NCBI RefSeq assembly: GCF_000282975.1
Contig: NZ_ALJC01000066.1
Span: 1 to 64,000, forward strand
DNA length: 64,000 nucleotides
From: Pseudomonas psychrophila HA-4
GTDB lineage: Bacteria > Pseudomonadota > Gammaproteobacteria > Pseudomonadales > Pseudomonadaceae
Direction: 5' to 3'
The notes under the pieces are model-generated. The model did not search any database. It was not told the origin of the DNA and saw nothing but the letters and a program-made list of their open reading frames with translations. Every line of letters starts with the position of its first letter. Positions within the stretch are counted from its first letter, which is position 1. The position numbers and the translations under genes were made by a program. Positions 55,878 through 64,000 of this stretch are shown here, piece after piece.

Positions 55878-57572
55878 TCAAGGCTCTGAAGGTTTATCCG
55901 CCCTAGGGCTCAGCTCTACGCCACCGATCTCCAACGATTGGAAACTTGGTTTCACCACCTTCGCTTTTCCTTCCCGAATCAGCTCAATCAGCTCCAACGG
56001 GTTGTCGTCGATATCAAACATGCCCGCACGCTGCCATTTGCCCTGTGCATCGCGCTTAAAGAAGTACAACGGGCCAGACCATTTCAGCTTAGACACTTGC
56101 AACACTTCGTTTTGTCCATCCTGATCCAGATCGACTGCCCACATCGCACACCCTGGATACCGGCACAGATGGCCAGGCATTCCCAGCGCCTCGAACTGCT
56201 CACTGCCATCAACGGCTGGCCCGATCCACTCCAGCAACCTGTCGGCTGACGCATGCGCGCCCTGACCTTTGTCCGCGTCCTTGAGTCGCTTCAACAACAC
56301 CTGCCTTTCAGGCTCGGCCAGCACCTTGCCTTGCTCGACGTGCGCCAATAAAGCCTCATACGCCAGTTGGCCCGGCAAGCCCAGTTGATAGCGCAACGTT
56401 TGCGCATCGAACGTATCAACCGCTGTTTTACCACTCAGCAAGCGCTGCACCTGATTCTTCGCACTGATCTGTAGCGGGCTGAACCAAGGCGTATGGATCG
56501 CCAGCAGCAACACCACACAAACCAGTGCAATCCATGGATTGCTGACACGCAAACTGCCCAGCCAATTGGAGCCCGACGCAAACACGGCCCAAACCGCCGC
56601 CACGCTGTGGGCAAAGACCACCAGCACCAGCAGCATCGCCAACAGACGGCTAGGGGTCAGGCCGTATTGTTCAATTCGCAACCAGCTCGAATACCCCGCC
56701 AACACCACGAGTACCGGCAAGCACAACAGGCACAAATCAACCATGCGTACCAGCCACACCGGGTAACCACTGTTCGAGTGCCCGTCCTGAAACACGCCAT
56801 TGAGAAAGAACAGATTGACCGCCACCAGACACAGCATGATTGGCGTCGAATAGCCCGTATCCCAAATCGGCGCTAGTCCGCTAAAAGGCAGCGCAAACGT
56901 GAACACAATCGCAATCATCGAACTCAGCGGCAGCAGAAAGCGGCACAGCGTGAGCAGAATTCCGCGCAATAGGCCAATCACCCGATCATTCTCACGGCCC
57001 ATGTGCAGACCCAGCGCGAACACCATCATCGAACTGACGCAGATAAACCCGGTGGTGGAGAACAGCGTATTCAGCGCCACCATTCCGAGCATCTTGAACA
57101 AGCTGCCCCACAACAGCAGTAGCGCCCAAAACACCGCATTCAGCAGCAAGCCCAGCAACACGATAAAAACCGTGTCCCAAGCATGGCGAAACAAGTCTTC
57201 GTAGCGCGCAAAACGCCCTTCGCGGGTCGGCCAACTAAGAATAAACGCCGTCACGATGTAGGTAATGACCACCGAAAAAAACAGCCAACTGCCTTCGAGC
57301 CAGTTATCAGAGCGCCACAGATCTCCACTCTCATGGAACACCCAGGCGCTGATCGCCGTCATCAAAAGGGTAAAAACCGCCACCAGCCAAATCGTGCCCC
57401 GCTGGCGCGCACTGTCGCCCAGCAATATCAAATTGATACCACCCACCAAGGTGAAGGCGACCAACGCATGCTTAAGACTCGACCCAGCAACATGGCTTGC
57501 CAGCCACAGTAAAAGCCCTTGGACCAGGCCAATGGCCAGACACGTATAAACGGATCGGTTGAGGGTGAGCAT
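55878..57572 (-). CDS. DUF4153 multi-pass membrane protein
   Basis: The 564-residue protein has about ten hydrophobic segments in its first 370 residues (for example TCLAIGLVQGLLLWLASHVA and FSVVITYIVTAFILSW), followed by a hydrophilic C-terminal region of about 190 residues with FDAQTLRYQLGLPGQLAYEA and DLDQDGQNEVLQVS. The membrane half resembles DUF4153; the function is unknown. The C-terminal DxDxDGxxE stretch looks like a calcium-binding or FG-GAP-like loop, an inference only. It is divergent from ilvD. Confidence 0.8.
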   Translation of the reverse strand: MLTLNRSVYTCLAIGLVQGLLLWLASHVAGSSLKHALVAFTLVGGINLILLGDSARQRGTIWLVAVFTLLMTAISAWVFHESGDLWRSDNWLEGSWLFFSVVITYIVTAFILSWPTREGRFARYEDLFRHAWDTVFIVLLGLLLNAVFWALLLLWGSLFKMLGMVALNTLFSTTGFICVSSMMVFALGLHMGRENDRVIGLLRGILLTLCRFLLPLSSMIAIVFTFALPFSGLAPIWDTGYSTPIMLCLVAVNLFFLNGVFQDGHSNSGYPVWLVRMVDLCLLCLPVLVVLAGYSSWLRIEQYGLTPSRLLAMLLVLVVFAHSVAAVWAVFASGSNWLGSLRVSNPWIALVCVVLLLAIHTPWFSPLQISAKNQVQRLLSGKTAVDTFDAQTLRYQLGLPGQLAYEALLAHVEQGKVLAEPERQVLLKRLKDADKGQGAHASADRLLEWIGPAVDGSEQFEALGMPGHLCRYPGCAMWAVDLDQDGQNEVLQVSKLKWSGPLYFFKRDAQGKWQRAGMFDIDDNPLELIELIREGKAKVVKPSFQSLEIGGVELSPRADKPSEP

Positions 57573-57896
57573 TCAGAATCCCTGCTGCAAAATGATTCCC
57601 CACTGTATCCCTTGAATGGGCAAACGTCGAAATACCGCTCTACGAAGGCAGCAAAACCCACAGGCAGGTTTTGCGCGAGCAACGTCTGGGCCATTCCCTC
57701 TCGACGCCAGCCGTGTAGAATCGACGCATTCATCGCCAATCATCCCCGGCGGGTTTATGAGCTCAAGCCCAAGCGCGCGGCGATCCCGCAGCGTTCACGG
57801 CAACTCGCGGATACGTAGTCATTTTCTGTGTGATCCGCCAGTCATTAGAAGCTCACTTCCCTGTTTGTTACCTGATTAGCCGCCCGGAGTTGCTCC
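57573..57896. other. Divergent intergenic region DUF4153 / ilvD
   Basis: This 324-bp region should hold the ilvD promoter. A TAGAAT at 57716-57721 is a weak -10 candidate with no clear -35. I see no leader peptide with runs of Leu, Ile or Val codons and no attenuator-like hairpin. No convincing gene. Confidence 0.45.
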
Positions 57897-59744
57897 ATGC
57901 CTGACTATCGTTCGAAAACCTCCACCCACGGCCGCAATATGGCCGGTGCCCGCGCTTTGTGGCGCGCCACGGGGATGAAAGATGCCGACTTCAAGAAGCC
58001 GATCATCGCTATTGCCAACTCCTTTACCCAGTTCGTACCCGGCCACGTCCACCTAAAGGACATGGGGCAACTGGTGGCCCGCGAGATCGAGCGCGTTGGC
58101 GGCGTTGCCAAAGAATTCAACACCATTGCAGTCGATGACGGCATTGCCATGGGCCACGACGGCATGCTGTATTCGCTGCCGAGCCGCGAGATCATCGCTG
58201 ACTCCGTCGAGTACATGGTCAACGCCCACTGCGCCGACGCTATCGTGTGCATTTCCAACTGCGACAAAATCACCCCTGGCATGTTGATGGCTGCATTGCG
58301 CCTCAACATCCCGGTGATTTTCGTTTCGGGCGGGCCGATGGAAGCGGGCAAAACCAAGCTCGCCAGCCACGGTCTCGACCTGGTTGACGCCATGGTCATC
58401 GCCGCCGACTCCAGCGCTTCTGACGAGAAGGTTGCCGAGTACGAGCGCAGCGCTTGCCCAACGTGCGGTTCGTGTTCCGGCATGTTCACCGCCAACTCAA
58501 TGAACTGCCTGACTGAAGCCCTGGGCCTGGCCTTACCGGGCAACGGTTCTACCCTGGCGACCCACAGCGATCGTGAGCAACTGTTCCTGCAAGCCGGTCG
58601 TACCATCGTCGACCTGTGCCGCCAGTACTACGTCGAAAACGACGACTCAGTTCTGCCGCGCAACATCGCCAACTTCAAGGCGTTCGAAAACGCCATGACG
58701 CTGGACATCGCCATGGGCGGTTCCACCAACACCATCCTGCACTTGCTGGCTGCTGCCCAAGAGGCCGAGATCGACTTCGACCTCAAAGACATCGACCGCC
58801 TGTCGCGCCATGTGCCGCAGCTGTGCAAAGTGGCGCCGAACATCCAGAAGTACCACATGGAAGACGTGCACCGCGCTGGCGGCATTTTCTCCATCCTCGG
58901 CTCGCTGGCCCGTGGCGGCCTGCTGCACACCGAACTGCCGACTGTGCACAGCAAGACCATGGCCGAAGGCATCGCCAAGTGGGACATTACCCAAACTGAC
59001 GACGAAGCCGTGCATACGTTCTTCCGTGCAGGCCCAGCTGGCATCCCGACGCAGACCGCGTTCAGCCAGTCGACCCGCTGGGACACCTTGGATGACGACC
59101 GTGAAAACGGCTGCATCCGCAGTGTCGAACACGCCTACTCGCAAGAAGGTGGCCTAGCGGTGCTGTACGGCAACATCGCGCTCAATGGCTGCGTGGTCAA
59201 AACCGCCGGTGTCGACGAGTCAATCCACGTGTTCAAAGGCAACGCCAAAATCTTCGAAAGCCAAGACAGCGCCGTGCGCGGGATTCTGGCTGACGAAGTG
59301 CAGGCCGGTGACATCGTAATCATCCGTTACGAAGGCCCGAAAGGAGGCCCGGGCATGCAAGAAATGCTCTACCCAACCTCTTACCTGAAGTCCAAAGGCC
59401 TGGGCAAAGCCTGTGCCTTGCTAACCGACGGCCGTTTCTCGGGCGGCACCTCGGGCTTGTCCATCGGCCACGCTTCGCCAGAAGCTGCTGCCGGTGGCGC
59501 GATTGGTCTGGTGCAAGACGGCGACAAAGTGCTGATCGACATTCCGAACCGCTCGATCAACCTGTTGGTCAGCGACGAAGAACTGGCCGCACGCCGTTTT
59601 GAGCAAGACAAGAAAGGCTGGAAGCCGGTTGAAGTGCGTCCGCGTAAAGTCACCACGGCGCTCAAGGCCTACGCCTTGCTGGCCACCAGCGCCGACAAAG
59701 GCGCGGTGCGTGATAAGGCGCTTCTAGATAAGCTAGTTCCTTAA
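57897..59744 (+). CDS. ilvD: Dihydroxy-acid dehydratase IlvD
   Basis: IlvD dehydrates dihydroxy acids to 2-keto acids in isoleucine and valine synthesis, using an Fe-S cluster and Mg2+. The 615-residue protein has [20 protein letters not shown] near residue 120, [20 protein letters not shown] near 193 (cluster cysteines), [12 protein letters not shown] near 276, and [20 protein letters not shown] near 510. Length and motifs are those of the long IlvD form. It is divergent from the DUF4153 gene and convergent with the HAD phosphatase. Confidence 0.97.
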   Translation: MPDYRSKTSTHGRNMAGARALWRATGMKDADFKKPIIAIANSFTQFVPGHVHLKDMGQLVAREIERVGGVAKEFNTIAVDDGIAMGHDGMLYSLPSREIIADSVEYMVNAHCADAIVCISNCDKITPGMLMAALRLNIPVIFVSGGPMEAGKTKLASHGLDLVDAMVIAADSSASDEKVAEYERSACPTCGSCSGMFTANSMNCLTEALGLALPGNGSTLATHSDREQLFLQAGRTIVDLCRQYYVENDDSVLPRNIANFKAFENAMTLDIAMGGSTNTILHLLAAAQEAEIDFDLKDIDRLSRHVPQLCKVAPNIQKYHMEDVHRAGGIFSILGSLARGGLLHTELPTVHSKTMAEGIAKWDITQTDDEAVHTFFRAGPAGIPTQTAFSQSTRWDTLDDDRENGCIRSVEHAYSQEGGLAVLYGNIALNGCVVKTAGVDESIHVFKGNAKIFESQDSAVRGILADEVQAGDIVIIRYEGPKGGPGMQEMLYPTSYLKSKGLGKACALLTDGRFSGGTSGLSIGHASPEAAAGGAIGLVQDGDKVLIDIPNRSINLLVSDEELAARRFEQDKKGWKPVEVRPRKVTTALKAYALLATSADKGAVRDKALLDKLVP

Positions 59745-59756
59745 AGAACTAGTATC

Positions 59757-59857
59757 TAGAAGCAGCTATAAGCTTCTAGCGGCAAGCTACAAGTGAAGAG
59801 CAGTGCGCGGTGTTGCTACTGCTCTTACTTGCGGCTTGTAGCTTAAAGCTTGTAGCT
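59757..59857. repeat. Inverted repeat after ilvD
   Basis: GGCAAGCTACAAGTGAAGAGCAGT (split here: GGCAAGCTACAAG, then TGAAGAGCAGT) is mirrored by ACTGCTCTTACTTGCGGCTTGTAGC. Outer arms GCAGCTATAAGC and GCTTGTAGCTGC also pair. It belongs to the same family as 904-1083 and 17466-17534 and separates ilvD from the convergent HAD gene. Confidence 0.7.
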
Positions 59858-59860
59858 GCC

Positions 59861-60916
59861 TCACTGAATCTCGTCAGGTTTGACGATCACCCAGTTTTTG
59901 TCTGCCGTCACCGCTAAGCCTTCTTTGGCCTGTGCTGCGGCGTTTTTGGCCATCATGCCTTGCAGCTGCGTCATGTATTTGTCTTTGCGGTTAATCCACA
60001 GGTGAATCCCGCCTTTGTTCACGTCAACGCTGTGGAACAACATGTAGCCGTCACTCGATGGCGTATCGCCTGCCACCAGCACCGGTTTTTTCCATTGATC
60101 GATGTACGTCAGAATCGCCGCCTGCTTGCCCGCCATCCAGGTAGCCGGGGTCCATAGGTAAGGCGTGAGTTCAAGCCCCATGTTGGCTTGTTCGCTGTAG
60201 GTGCCCGCGCTGATCTGCTTGCGTGCCGTGGTCAACTCGCCGGTGTCACGGTTTTTGAGCAACGTGCTCACACCAATCACGTTCTGCGGTTTGACGTTGT
60301 AGCCGTACTTGGGATCTGCCGCGACCATGCGCACCAGTTCTTCAGAGGCTGCGGTCATCACGTACACGTCGATGCCGTTTTCCATCAGCTTGTTAAACAG
60401 CTCAACCTGACCCGCAAATATCTTGGGCGGCTGGATCTCAGTCGTCTTAAGCGCATCGCCTTCAAAATACGTCACAGGAATGGGCTGCCCGGACGCCATC
60501 AACTCGTCCACATAGCCTTTGAGCTGTTGCAGGGTAAAACCAGAAAACACCTGGGCGACCCATGGGTAACAGACCATGTCGTCGACTTCACACAAACGGT
60601 AGTAATAGCTGAACAAGCTTTCCTGGTGATCTGCCGTGTCTTTGAACGGCATCAGCTTGAGCGACGGATCAAGACTGTCACGGGTGATCAGACCCAGGTT
60701 TTCCATATACGGCAACAGCGCCTCTTCGAGGTCGTTGCGATAGCTGGTGTTGTCCATGTCAAAAACCGCGAAGTTACCCTTGTTCGCGTTGGCCGCAATC
60801 ATGGCGTTCAATTGCTGGGCCTGATCCGCTGGCCAGTGTTCCAACTCAGTCGCCAATACGTGTCCAGCCAAGCTAAAACATAGGGTTGCAGCTATCCACT
60901 TCGCGGTCAGATTCAT
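59861..60916 (-). CDS. Periplasmic HAD phosphatase, phosphorylcholine phosphatase-like
   Basis: The 351-residue protein has a signal peptide (MNLTAKWIAATLCFSLAGHV...) and a HAD fold with motif I FAVFDMDNTSYRNDLEEALL near residue 48 and VLVAGDTPSSDGYM near 286. The sequence, length and signal peptide resemble P. aeruginosa PchP, a periplasmic phosphatase for phosphorylcholine and phosphorylethanolamine. GAGGAG lies about 9 nt before the ATG at 60916. No choline-catabolism genes are adjacent, so the substrate is an inference. Confidence 0.8.
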   Translation of the reverse strand: MNLTAKWIAATLCFSLAGHVLATELEHWPADQAQQLNAMIAANANKGNFAVFDMDNTSYRNDLEEALLPYMENLGLITRDSLDPSLKLMPFKDTADHQESLFSYYYRLCEVDDMVCYPWVAQVFSGFTLQQLKGYVDELMASGQPIPVTYFEGDALKTTEIQPPKIFAGQVELFNKLMENGIDVYVMTAASEELVRMVAADPKYGYNVKPQNVIGVSTLLKNRDTGELTTARKQISAGTYSEQANMGLELTPYLWTPATWMAGKQAAILTYIDQWKKPVLVAGDTPSSDGYMLFHSVDVNKGGIHLWINRKDKYMTQLQGMMAKNAAAQAKEGLAVTADKNWVIVKPDEIQ

Positions 60917-61012
60917 CAGCAATGCTCCTCGTAAAGGCGTCGACGCTAGCAAACCTATATGACAGTTTTAGCGTAGATACGACCTCTAACATCCTGAAAG
61001 CGCCACCGCCTT

Positions 61013-61040
61013 ATTCCAAAAACAAAGGTGGTCATTCCAG
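61013..61040 (+). promoter_or_regulatory. Direct repeats upstream of tcyP
   Basis: ATTCCAAAAAC starts at 61013 and ATTCCAGAAC at 61034, exactly 21 bp apart (two helical turns), in an AT-rich region about 100 bp before the tcyP ATG. Such phased ATTCC repeats are compatible with a LysR-type activator such as CysB, which controls tcyP in E. coli. This is an inference from pattern and gene function. Confidence 0.35.
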
Positions 61041-61135
61041 AACGATATATTTCGAGCTATATCAACCTGTTAGCATTTCCGGTTGGAAATTTTTATCGCT
61101 AAAAGACTGGTTCAAGTCGTCCCCTCGGAGCTTTC

Positions 61136-62527
61136 ATGAATGTCCCGCTGATCCTCAATCTGCTGGTGTTCCTCGCGTTGCTGTTCGGCTTGTCGCTGAC
61201 CCGCCACACCGCGTGGAGCCTGGCAAAAAAAGTCCTGCTGGCGCTGGTTATCGGCGTGCTCTTCGGCTTGGGCTTACACCTGGTATACGGCACGGACAGC
61301 CCAACCCTCAAAACCTCAATCGGCTGGTTCGATCTGGTCGGCAGTGGCTACGTGCAACTGCTGCAAATGATCGTGATTCCGTTGGTATTTGCCTCGATCC
61401 TGAGCGCCGTGGCGCGCCTGCACAACGCATCGTCGCTGGGCAAAATCAGCTTCTTGACCATCGGCACGCTGCTGTTCACCACCATGATCGCGGCGCTGGT
61501 CGGCATCGGTCTGACCAACCTGTTCGGCCTGACCGCTGACGGCTTGGTCGCAGGCGTGGCTGAAATGAGCCGCCTGCAAATCATCCAGAGCGATTACGTG
61601 GGCAAGGTCTCGGACCTTAACGTGCCGCAGTTGCTGCTGTCGTTTATCCCGCAAAACCCGTTTGCCGACCTCGCCCGTGCCAAGCCGACATCAATCATCA
61701 GCGTGGTGATTTTTGCGGCATTCCTGGGAGTTGCCGCCCTGCAACTGTTCAAGGACGAGCCGGAAAAAGGCGGCAAAGTGCTCAACGCCATCGACACCCT
61801 GCAAGCTTGGGTGATGCGTCTGGTGCGCCTGGTCATGAAACTGACTCCGTATGGCGTGCTGGCCTTGATGACCAAAGTGGTCGCCATGTCCAACCTGCAA
61901 GACATCCTCAAGCTCGGCAGCTTTGTGGTGGTGTCCTACATCGGCCTCGCGTTGATGTTCGTGATTCACGGGGTGATCTTGTCGGTGTCGGGGGTTAACC
62001 CGCTGCGCTTCTTCCGTAAGGTGTGGCCAGTGCTGACCTTCGCCTTCACCAGCCGTTCGAGCGCGGCGAGCATCCCGCTGAGCATCGAAGCGCAAACCCG
62101 CCGCTTGGGTATTCCGTCCTCAATCGCCAGCTTCGCGGCATCGTTTGGCGCGACTATCGGACAAAACGGCTGTGCCGGTCTGTACCCGGCCATGCTGGCG
62201 GTGATGGTTGCCCCCACGGTCGGCATCAACCCGCTGGACCCGGTGTGGATCGCTTCGTTGGTGGCCATTGTGACCATCAGTTCGGTGGGCGTTGCGGGCG
62301 TGGGCGGCGGTGCAACCTTCGCGGCCCTGATCGTGCTTCCGGCGATGGGCCTGCCGGTGTCATTGGTGGCGTTGCTGATCTCGGTCGAGCCGTTGATCGA
62401 CATGGGCCGTACGGCGTTGAACGTCAGTGGCTCGATGGTCGCCGGTACCGTGACCAGCCAGATTCTGCACCAGACCGACAAGGCCATATTGGCTGAAGAC
62501 GATCATGGGGATTTGGCGCATACGTAA
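61136..62527 (+). CDS. tcyP: L-cystine:cation symporter TcyP
   Basis: The 463-residue membrane protein is a DAACS-family transporter very similar to E. coli TcyP (YdjN): [20 protein letters not shown] near the N-terminus, [40 protein letters not shown], and the helical-hairpin motif [20 protein letters not shown] with [20 protein letters not shown]. It imports cystine (and probably related sulfur compounds) using a cation gradient. CTCGGAG precedes the ATG. It is divergent from the HAD phosphatase and followed by a REP pair. Confidence 0.92.
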   Translation: MNVPLILNLLVFLALLFGLSLTRHTAWSLAKKVLLALVIGVLFGLGLHLVYGTDSPTLKTSIGWFDLVGSGYVQLLQMIVIPLVFASILSAVARLHNASSLGKISFLTIGTLLFTTMIAALVGIGLTNLFGLTADGLVAGVAEMSRLQIIQSDYVGKVSDLNVPQLLLSFIPQNPFADLARAKPTSIISVVIFAAFLGVAALQLFKDEPEKGGKVLNAIDTLQAWVMRLVRLVMKLTPYGVLALMTKVVAMSNLQDILKLGSFVVVSYIGLALMFVIHGVILSVSGVNPLRFFRKVWPVLTFAFTSRSSAASIPLSIEAQTRRLGIPSSIASFAASFGATIGQNGCAGLYPAMLAVMVAPTVGINPLDPVWIASLVAIVTISSVGVAGVGGGATFAALIVLPAMGLPVSLVALLISVEPLIDMGRTALNVSGSMVAGTVTSQILHQTDKAILAEDDHGDLAHT

Positions 62528-62539
62528 CGTAGGAATCCT

Positions 62540-62608
62540 TGTAGGAGCTGCCGCAGGCTGCGATCTTTTGATCGTTAAAAACGATCGCAGCCTGCGCCAG
62601 CTCCTACA
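62540..62608. repeat. REP pair between tcyP and folA
   Basis: Arms 62540-62565 (beginning TGTAGGAGCTGCCGCAGGCT) and 62583-62608 are reverse complements over 26 bp with a single mismatch, around a 17-base AT-rich loop. This is the same family as 16329-16402. It lies between convergent genes. Confidence 0.88.
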
Positions 62609-62614
62609 CATTAT

Positions 62615-63127
62615 TTAAGTCCTTTCCCACACTTCAAAGCTGAACGCCGGTTTGCCCTCTGCGGCGGCATGCTTGTCTTCTGACACCAGCGTCCACTGCG
62701 TCTGATCGAACTCAGGAAACCACGCATCCCCTTCCGGGCTCAAACCCACGCGCGTCAGGTACAACCGGTCGGCATCCGCCAGCCCCTGGGTGTACAACTG
62801 CGCGCCGCCAATCAGCATCACTTCGCTCACGCCCTGCTCATTGGCCCATTCTTCGGCGCGCTCGACAGCGGCCTTAAGGGAGGCGAACACTTCGGCACCT
62901 TCGAGCTGCAAGTCGGTCTGACGACTGACCACCAGGTTCAAACGACCCGGCAATGGGCGACCCAGCGAATCCCAGGTTTTACGACCCATGATGATCGGCT
63001 TGCCCAAGGTGGTGGCCTTGAAATATTTGAAATCCGCCGGCAAATGCCACGGCATGCTGTTATCGACACCGATCACGCGGTTTTCACCGAGGGCCGCGAT
63101 CAGGCTGAGGGGGAGTGTTTTTTTCAT
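62615..63127 (-). CDS. folA: Dihydrofolate reductase FolA
   Basis: FolA reduces dihydrofolate to tetrahydrofolate with NADPH; it is the trimethoprim target. The 170-residue protein begins MKKTLPLSLIAALGENRVIG with MPWHLPADFKYFK (catalytic Asp), has PIIMGRKTWDSLGRPLPGRL near residue 50, and EVMLIGGAQLYTQGL near 105. I start at 63127 for family length; in-frame codons further upstream are not conserved. It is divergent from the DUF2868 gene. Confidence 0.96.
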   Translation of the reverse strand: MKKTLPLSLIAALGENRVIGVDNSMPWHLPADFKYFKATTLGKPIIMGRKTWDSLGRPLPGRLNLVVSRQTDLQLEGAEVFASLKAAVERAEEWANEQGVSEVMLIGGAQLYTQGLADADRLYLTRVGLSPEGDAWFPEFDQTQWTLVSEDKHAAAEGKPAFSFEVWERT

Positions 63128-63222
63128 GCCGGCGAGGATACCAGAGCCGCCCGCGCCTTGGTGCAGTACCCCGACTTGCGTAACAGCGGTTATGCTCATG
63201 GCTCACTTGAATGGAATGTCGC

Positions 63223-64000
63223 GTGACTCAACTTTCCCATCTGCAACGCCTCTGGCTGACCGAAACCGTGCGCCTGCGCGAAGAACACGCAGGCCCGCTG
63301 GACGACCTGGAGGCCAACCGCCGCGCCCGCAGCGACGGTGGCGATTTAGCCACACGCTTGCAAAACCGTGCCCTGTGGTTGGCCGAACGCGATGGGCTGG
63401 TCACCGCCCTTAAACATTGGCTGCAAGGTGCGCGCTTGGCGCTGCTGGGCCTCGCCGTGCTGGCGATCATCAGCGGCGCCGGGCTGGCCTTTGCCGCACT
63501 GGGTGACGGGCAAAACCCGGTCAATGTGTTTTGGGCGCTCGGCAGCCTGCTCGGGCTCAACCTGATTCTTCTGCTCAGTTGGGCGCTGGGCCTGCTGTTT
63601 GCCGGTGAACACGGCGCCAGCCTCGGGCGTTTATGGCTGTGGCTCAGCGACAAATTTGCCCGCGACGCCAAGGCCGCGCAATTAGCCCCGGCCTTACTGC
63701 TGTTACTGCAACGCCAAAAGCTCAACCGCTGGGCGCTCGGCACGTTGGTCAATGGCCTATGGTTGTTGGCGATGCTCAGCGCGCTGACGTTGATGCTCTT
63801 GCTAATGGCCACCCGCCGTTATGGCTTTATCTGGGAAACCACGATTCTGGGCGCCGATGTGTTTGTCAGCGCCACCCGCGCACTCGGCGCCCTGCCCGGC
63901 TGGCTGGGGCTCAATGGCCCGACCGAAGAGATGATCCGCGCCAGCACCGATACCGCCTACAGCAGCGAGCTGGTGCGCCAGACCTGGGCCGTGTGGTTAG
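63223..64000 (+). CDS. DUF2868 membrane protein (3' end outside window)
   Basis: An open frame of 259 codons runs off the window end. It begins VTQLSHLQRLWLTETVRLRE with GPLDDLEANRRARS, then two pairs of hydrophobic segments (LALLGLAVLAIISGAGLAFA and LGLNLILLLSWALGLLFA; LGTLVNGLWLLAMLSALTLM). This matches the N-terminal part of the DUF2868 family found next to a DUF3482 GTPase in pseudomonads. The start is GTG at 63223; an in-frame ATG at 63211 is possible. Function unknown. Confidence 0.82.
   Translation, partial: MTQLSHLQRLWLTETVRLREEHAGPLDDLEANRRARSDGGDLATRLQNRALWLAERDGLVTALKHWLQGARLALLGLAVLAIISGAGLAFAALGDGQNPVNVFWALGSLLGLNLILLLSWALGLLFAGEHGASLGRLWLWLSDKFARDAKAAQLAPALLLLLQRQKLNRWALGTLVNGLWLLAMLSALTLMLLLMATRRYGFIWETTILGADVFVSATRALGALPGWLGLNGPTEEMIRASTDTAYSSELVRQTWAVWL

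Overview
The window is chromosomal backbone of a Pseudomonas, most likely from the P. fluorescens lineage. Gene content and order (metF-ahcY, pilGHIJ-chpA, gshB-tonB3-algH-ruvX-pyrR-pyrB-pyrC', pilT, yggS-proC-yggT-metX-metW-rdgB-hemW, trmB-thiG-thiS, mtgA, rpoH-ftsX-ftsE-ftsY, two M16 genes and rsmD, coaD, mutM, ilvD, folA) match, from memory, the region around PA0350-PA0413 of P. aeruginosa. The intergenic spaces carry fluorescens-type REP hairpins (core TAGGAGCTGCC...GGCTGCGATC). I see no rRNA, tRNA, CRISPR array, prophage or transposase.

Layout. 1-5 kb: ahcY and metF (activated methyl cycle) behind a clear S-adenosylhomocysteine riboswitch, then a thioesterase, a YfdC-like FNT channel and a hemolysin-III-type membrane protein. 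5-6.2 kb: a small, relatively AT-rich RHS-core protein whose variable C-terminus resembles a RelA/SpoT-like nucleotide pyrophosphokinase; this is the clearest accessory gene. 6.3-16.2 kb: the Chp chemosensory system of type IV pili (pilG, pilH, pilI, pilJ, chpA, chpC), without the methyltransferase and methylesterase genes pilK and chpB. 16.5-22.5 kb: gshB, tonB3, algH, ruvX and a pyrimidine operon whose second dihydroorotase lacks its metal ligands. 22.5-25 kb: a 100-bp tandem duplication, a TM2 protein, a C40 peptidase and pilT (no pilU). 25-32 kb: PLP homeostasis, proline, methionine, nucleotide clean-up and heme genes.

32-39 kb (mostly minus strand): trmB, thiG, thiS, DUF423, then rpoH downstream of ftsY-ftsE-ftsX, with a good sigma-E/AlgU-like promoter before rpoH. 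mtgA lies on the plus strand between the two groups. 39.6-44.5 kb: a metal-ligand-bearing M16 peptidase, an inactive M16 partner, rsmD, and a third M16-like protein without the zinc motif. 44.6-52 kb: a YheT-type hydrolase, an AraC regulator, sseA, a TetR regulator divergent from an aldehyde dehydrogenase / Tat-lipoprotein / GMC oxidoreductase cluster, and coaD. 52-64 kb: ferredoxin, mutM, an HDOD protein, rlmI, a DUF4153 membrane protein, ilvD, a phosphorylcholine-phosphatase-like HAD enzyme, a TcyP-type cystine symporter, folA, and a DUF2868 gene cut by the window end.

Most genes are ordinary housekeeping genes in tight operons. The observations most worth checking are the RHS/RelA-like fusion without an evident immunity gene, the reduced Chp system, the terminator-like hairpin directly abutting the tonB3 start, the pseudo-enzymes (PyrC', two M16-like proteins), and the regulatory sites before ahcY, rpoH and tcyP. 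Functional assignments rest on recognised motifs and remembered family sequences; no database search was possible.
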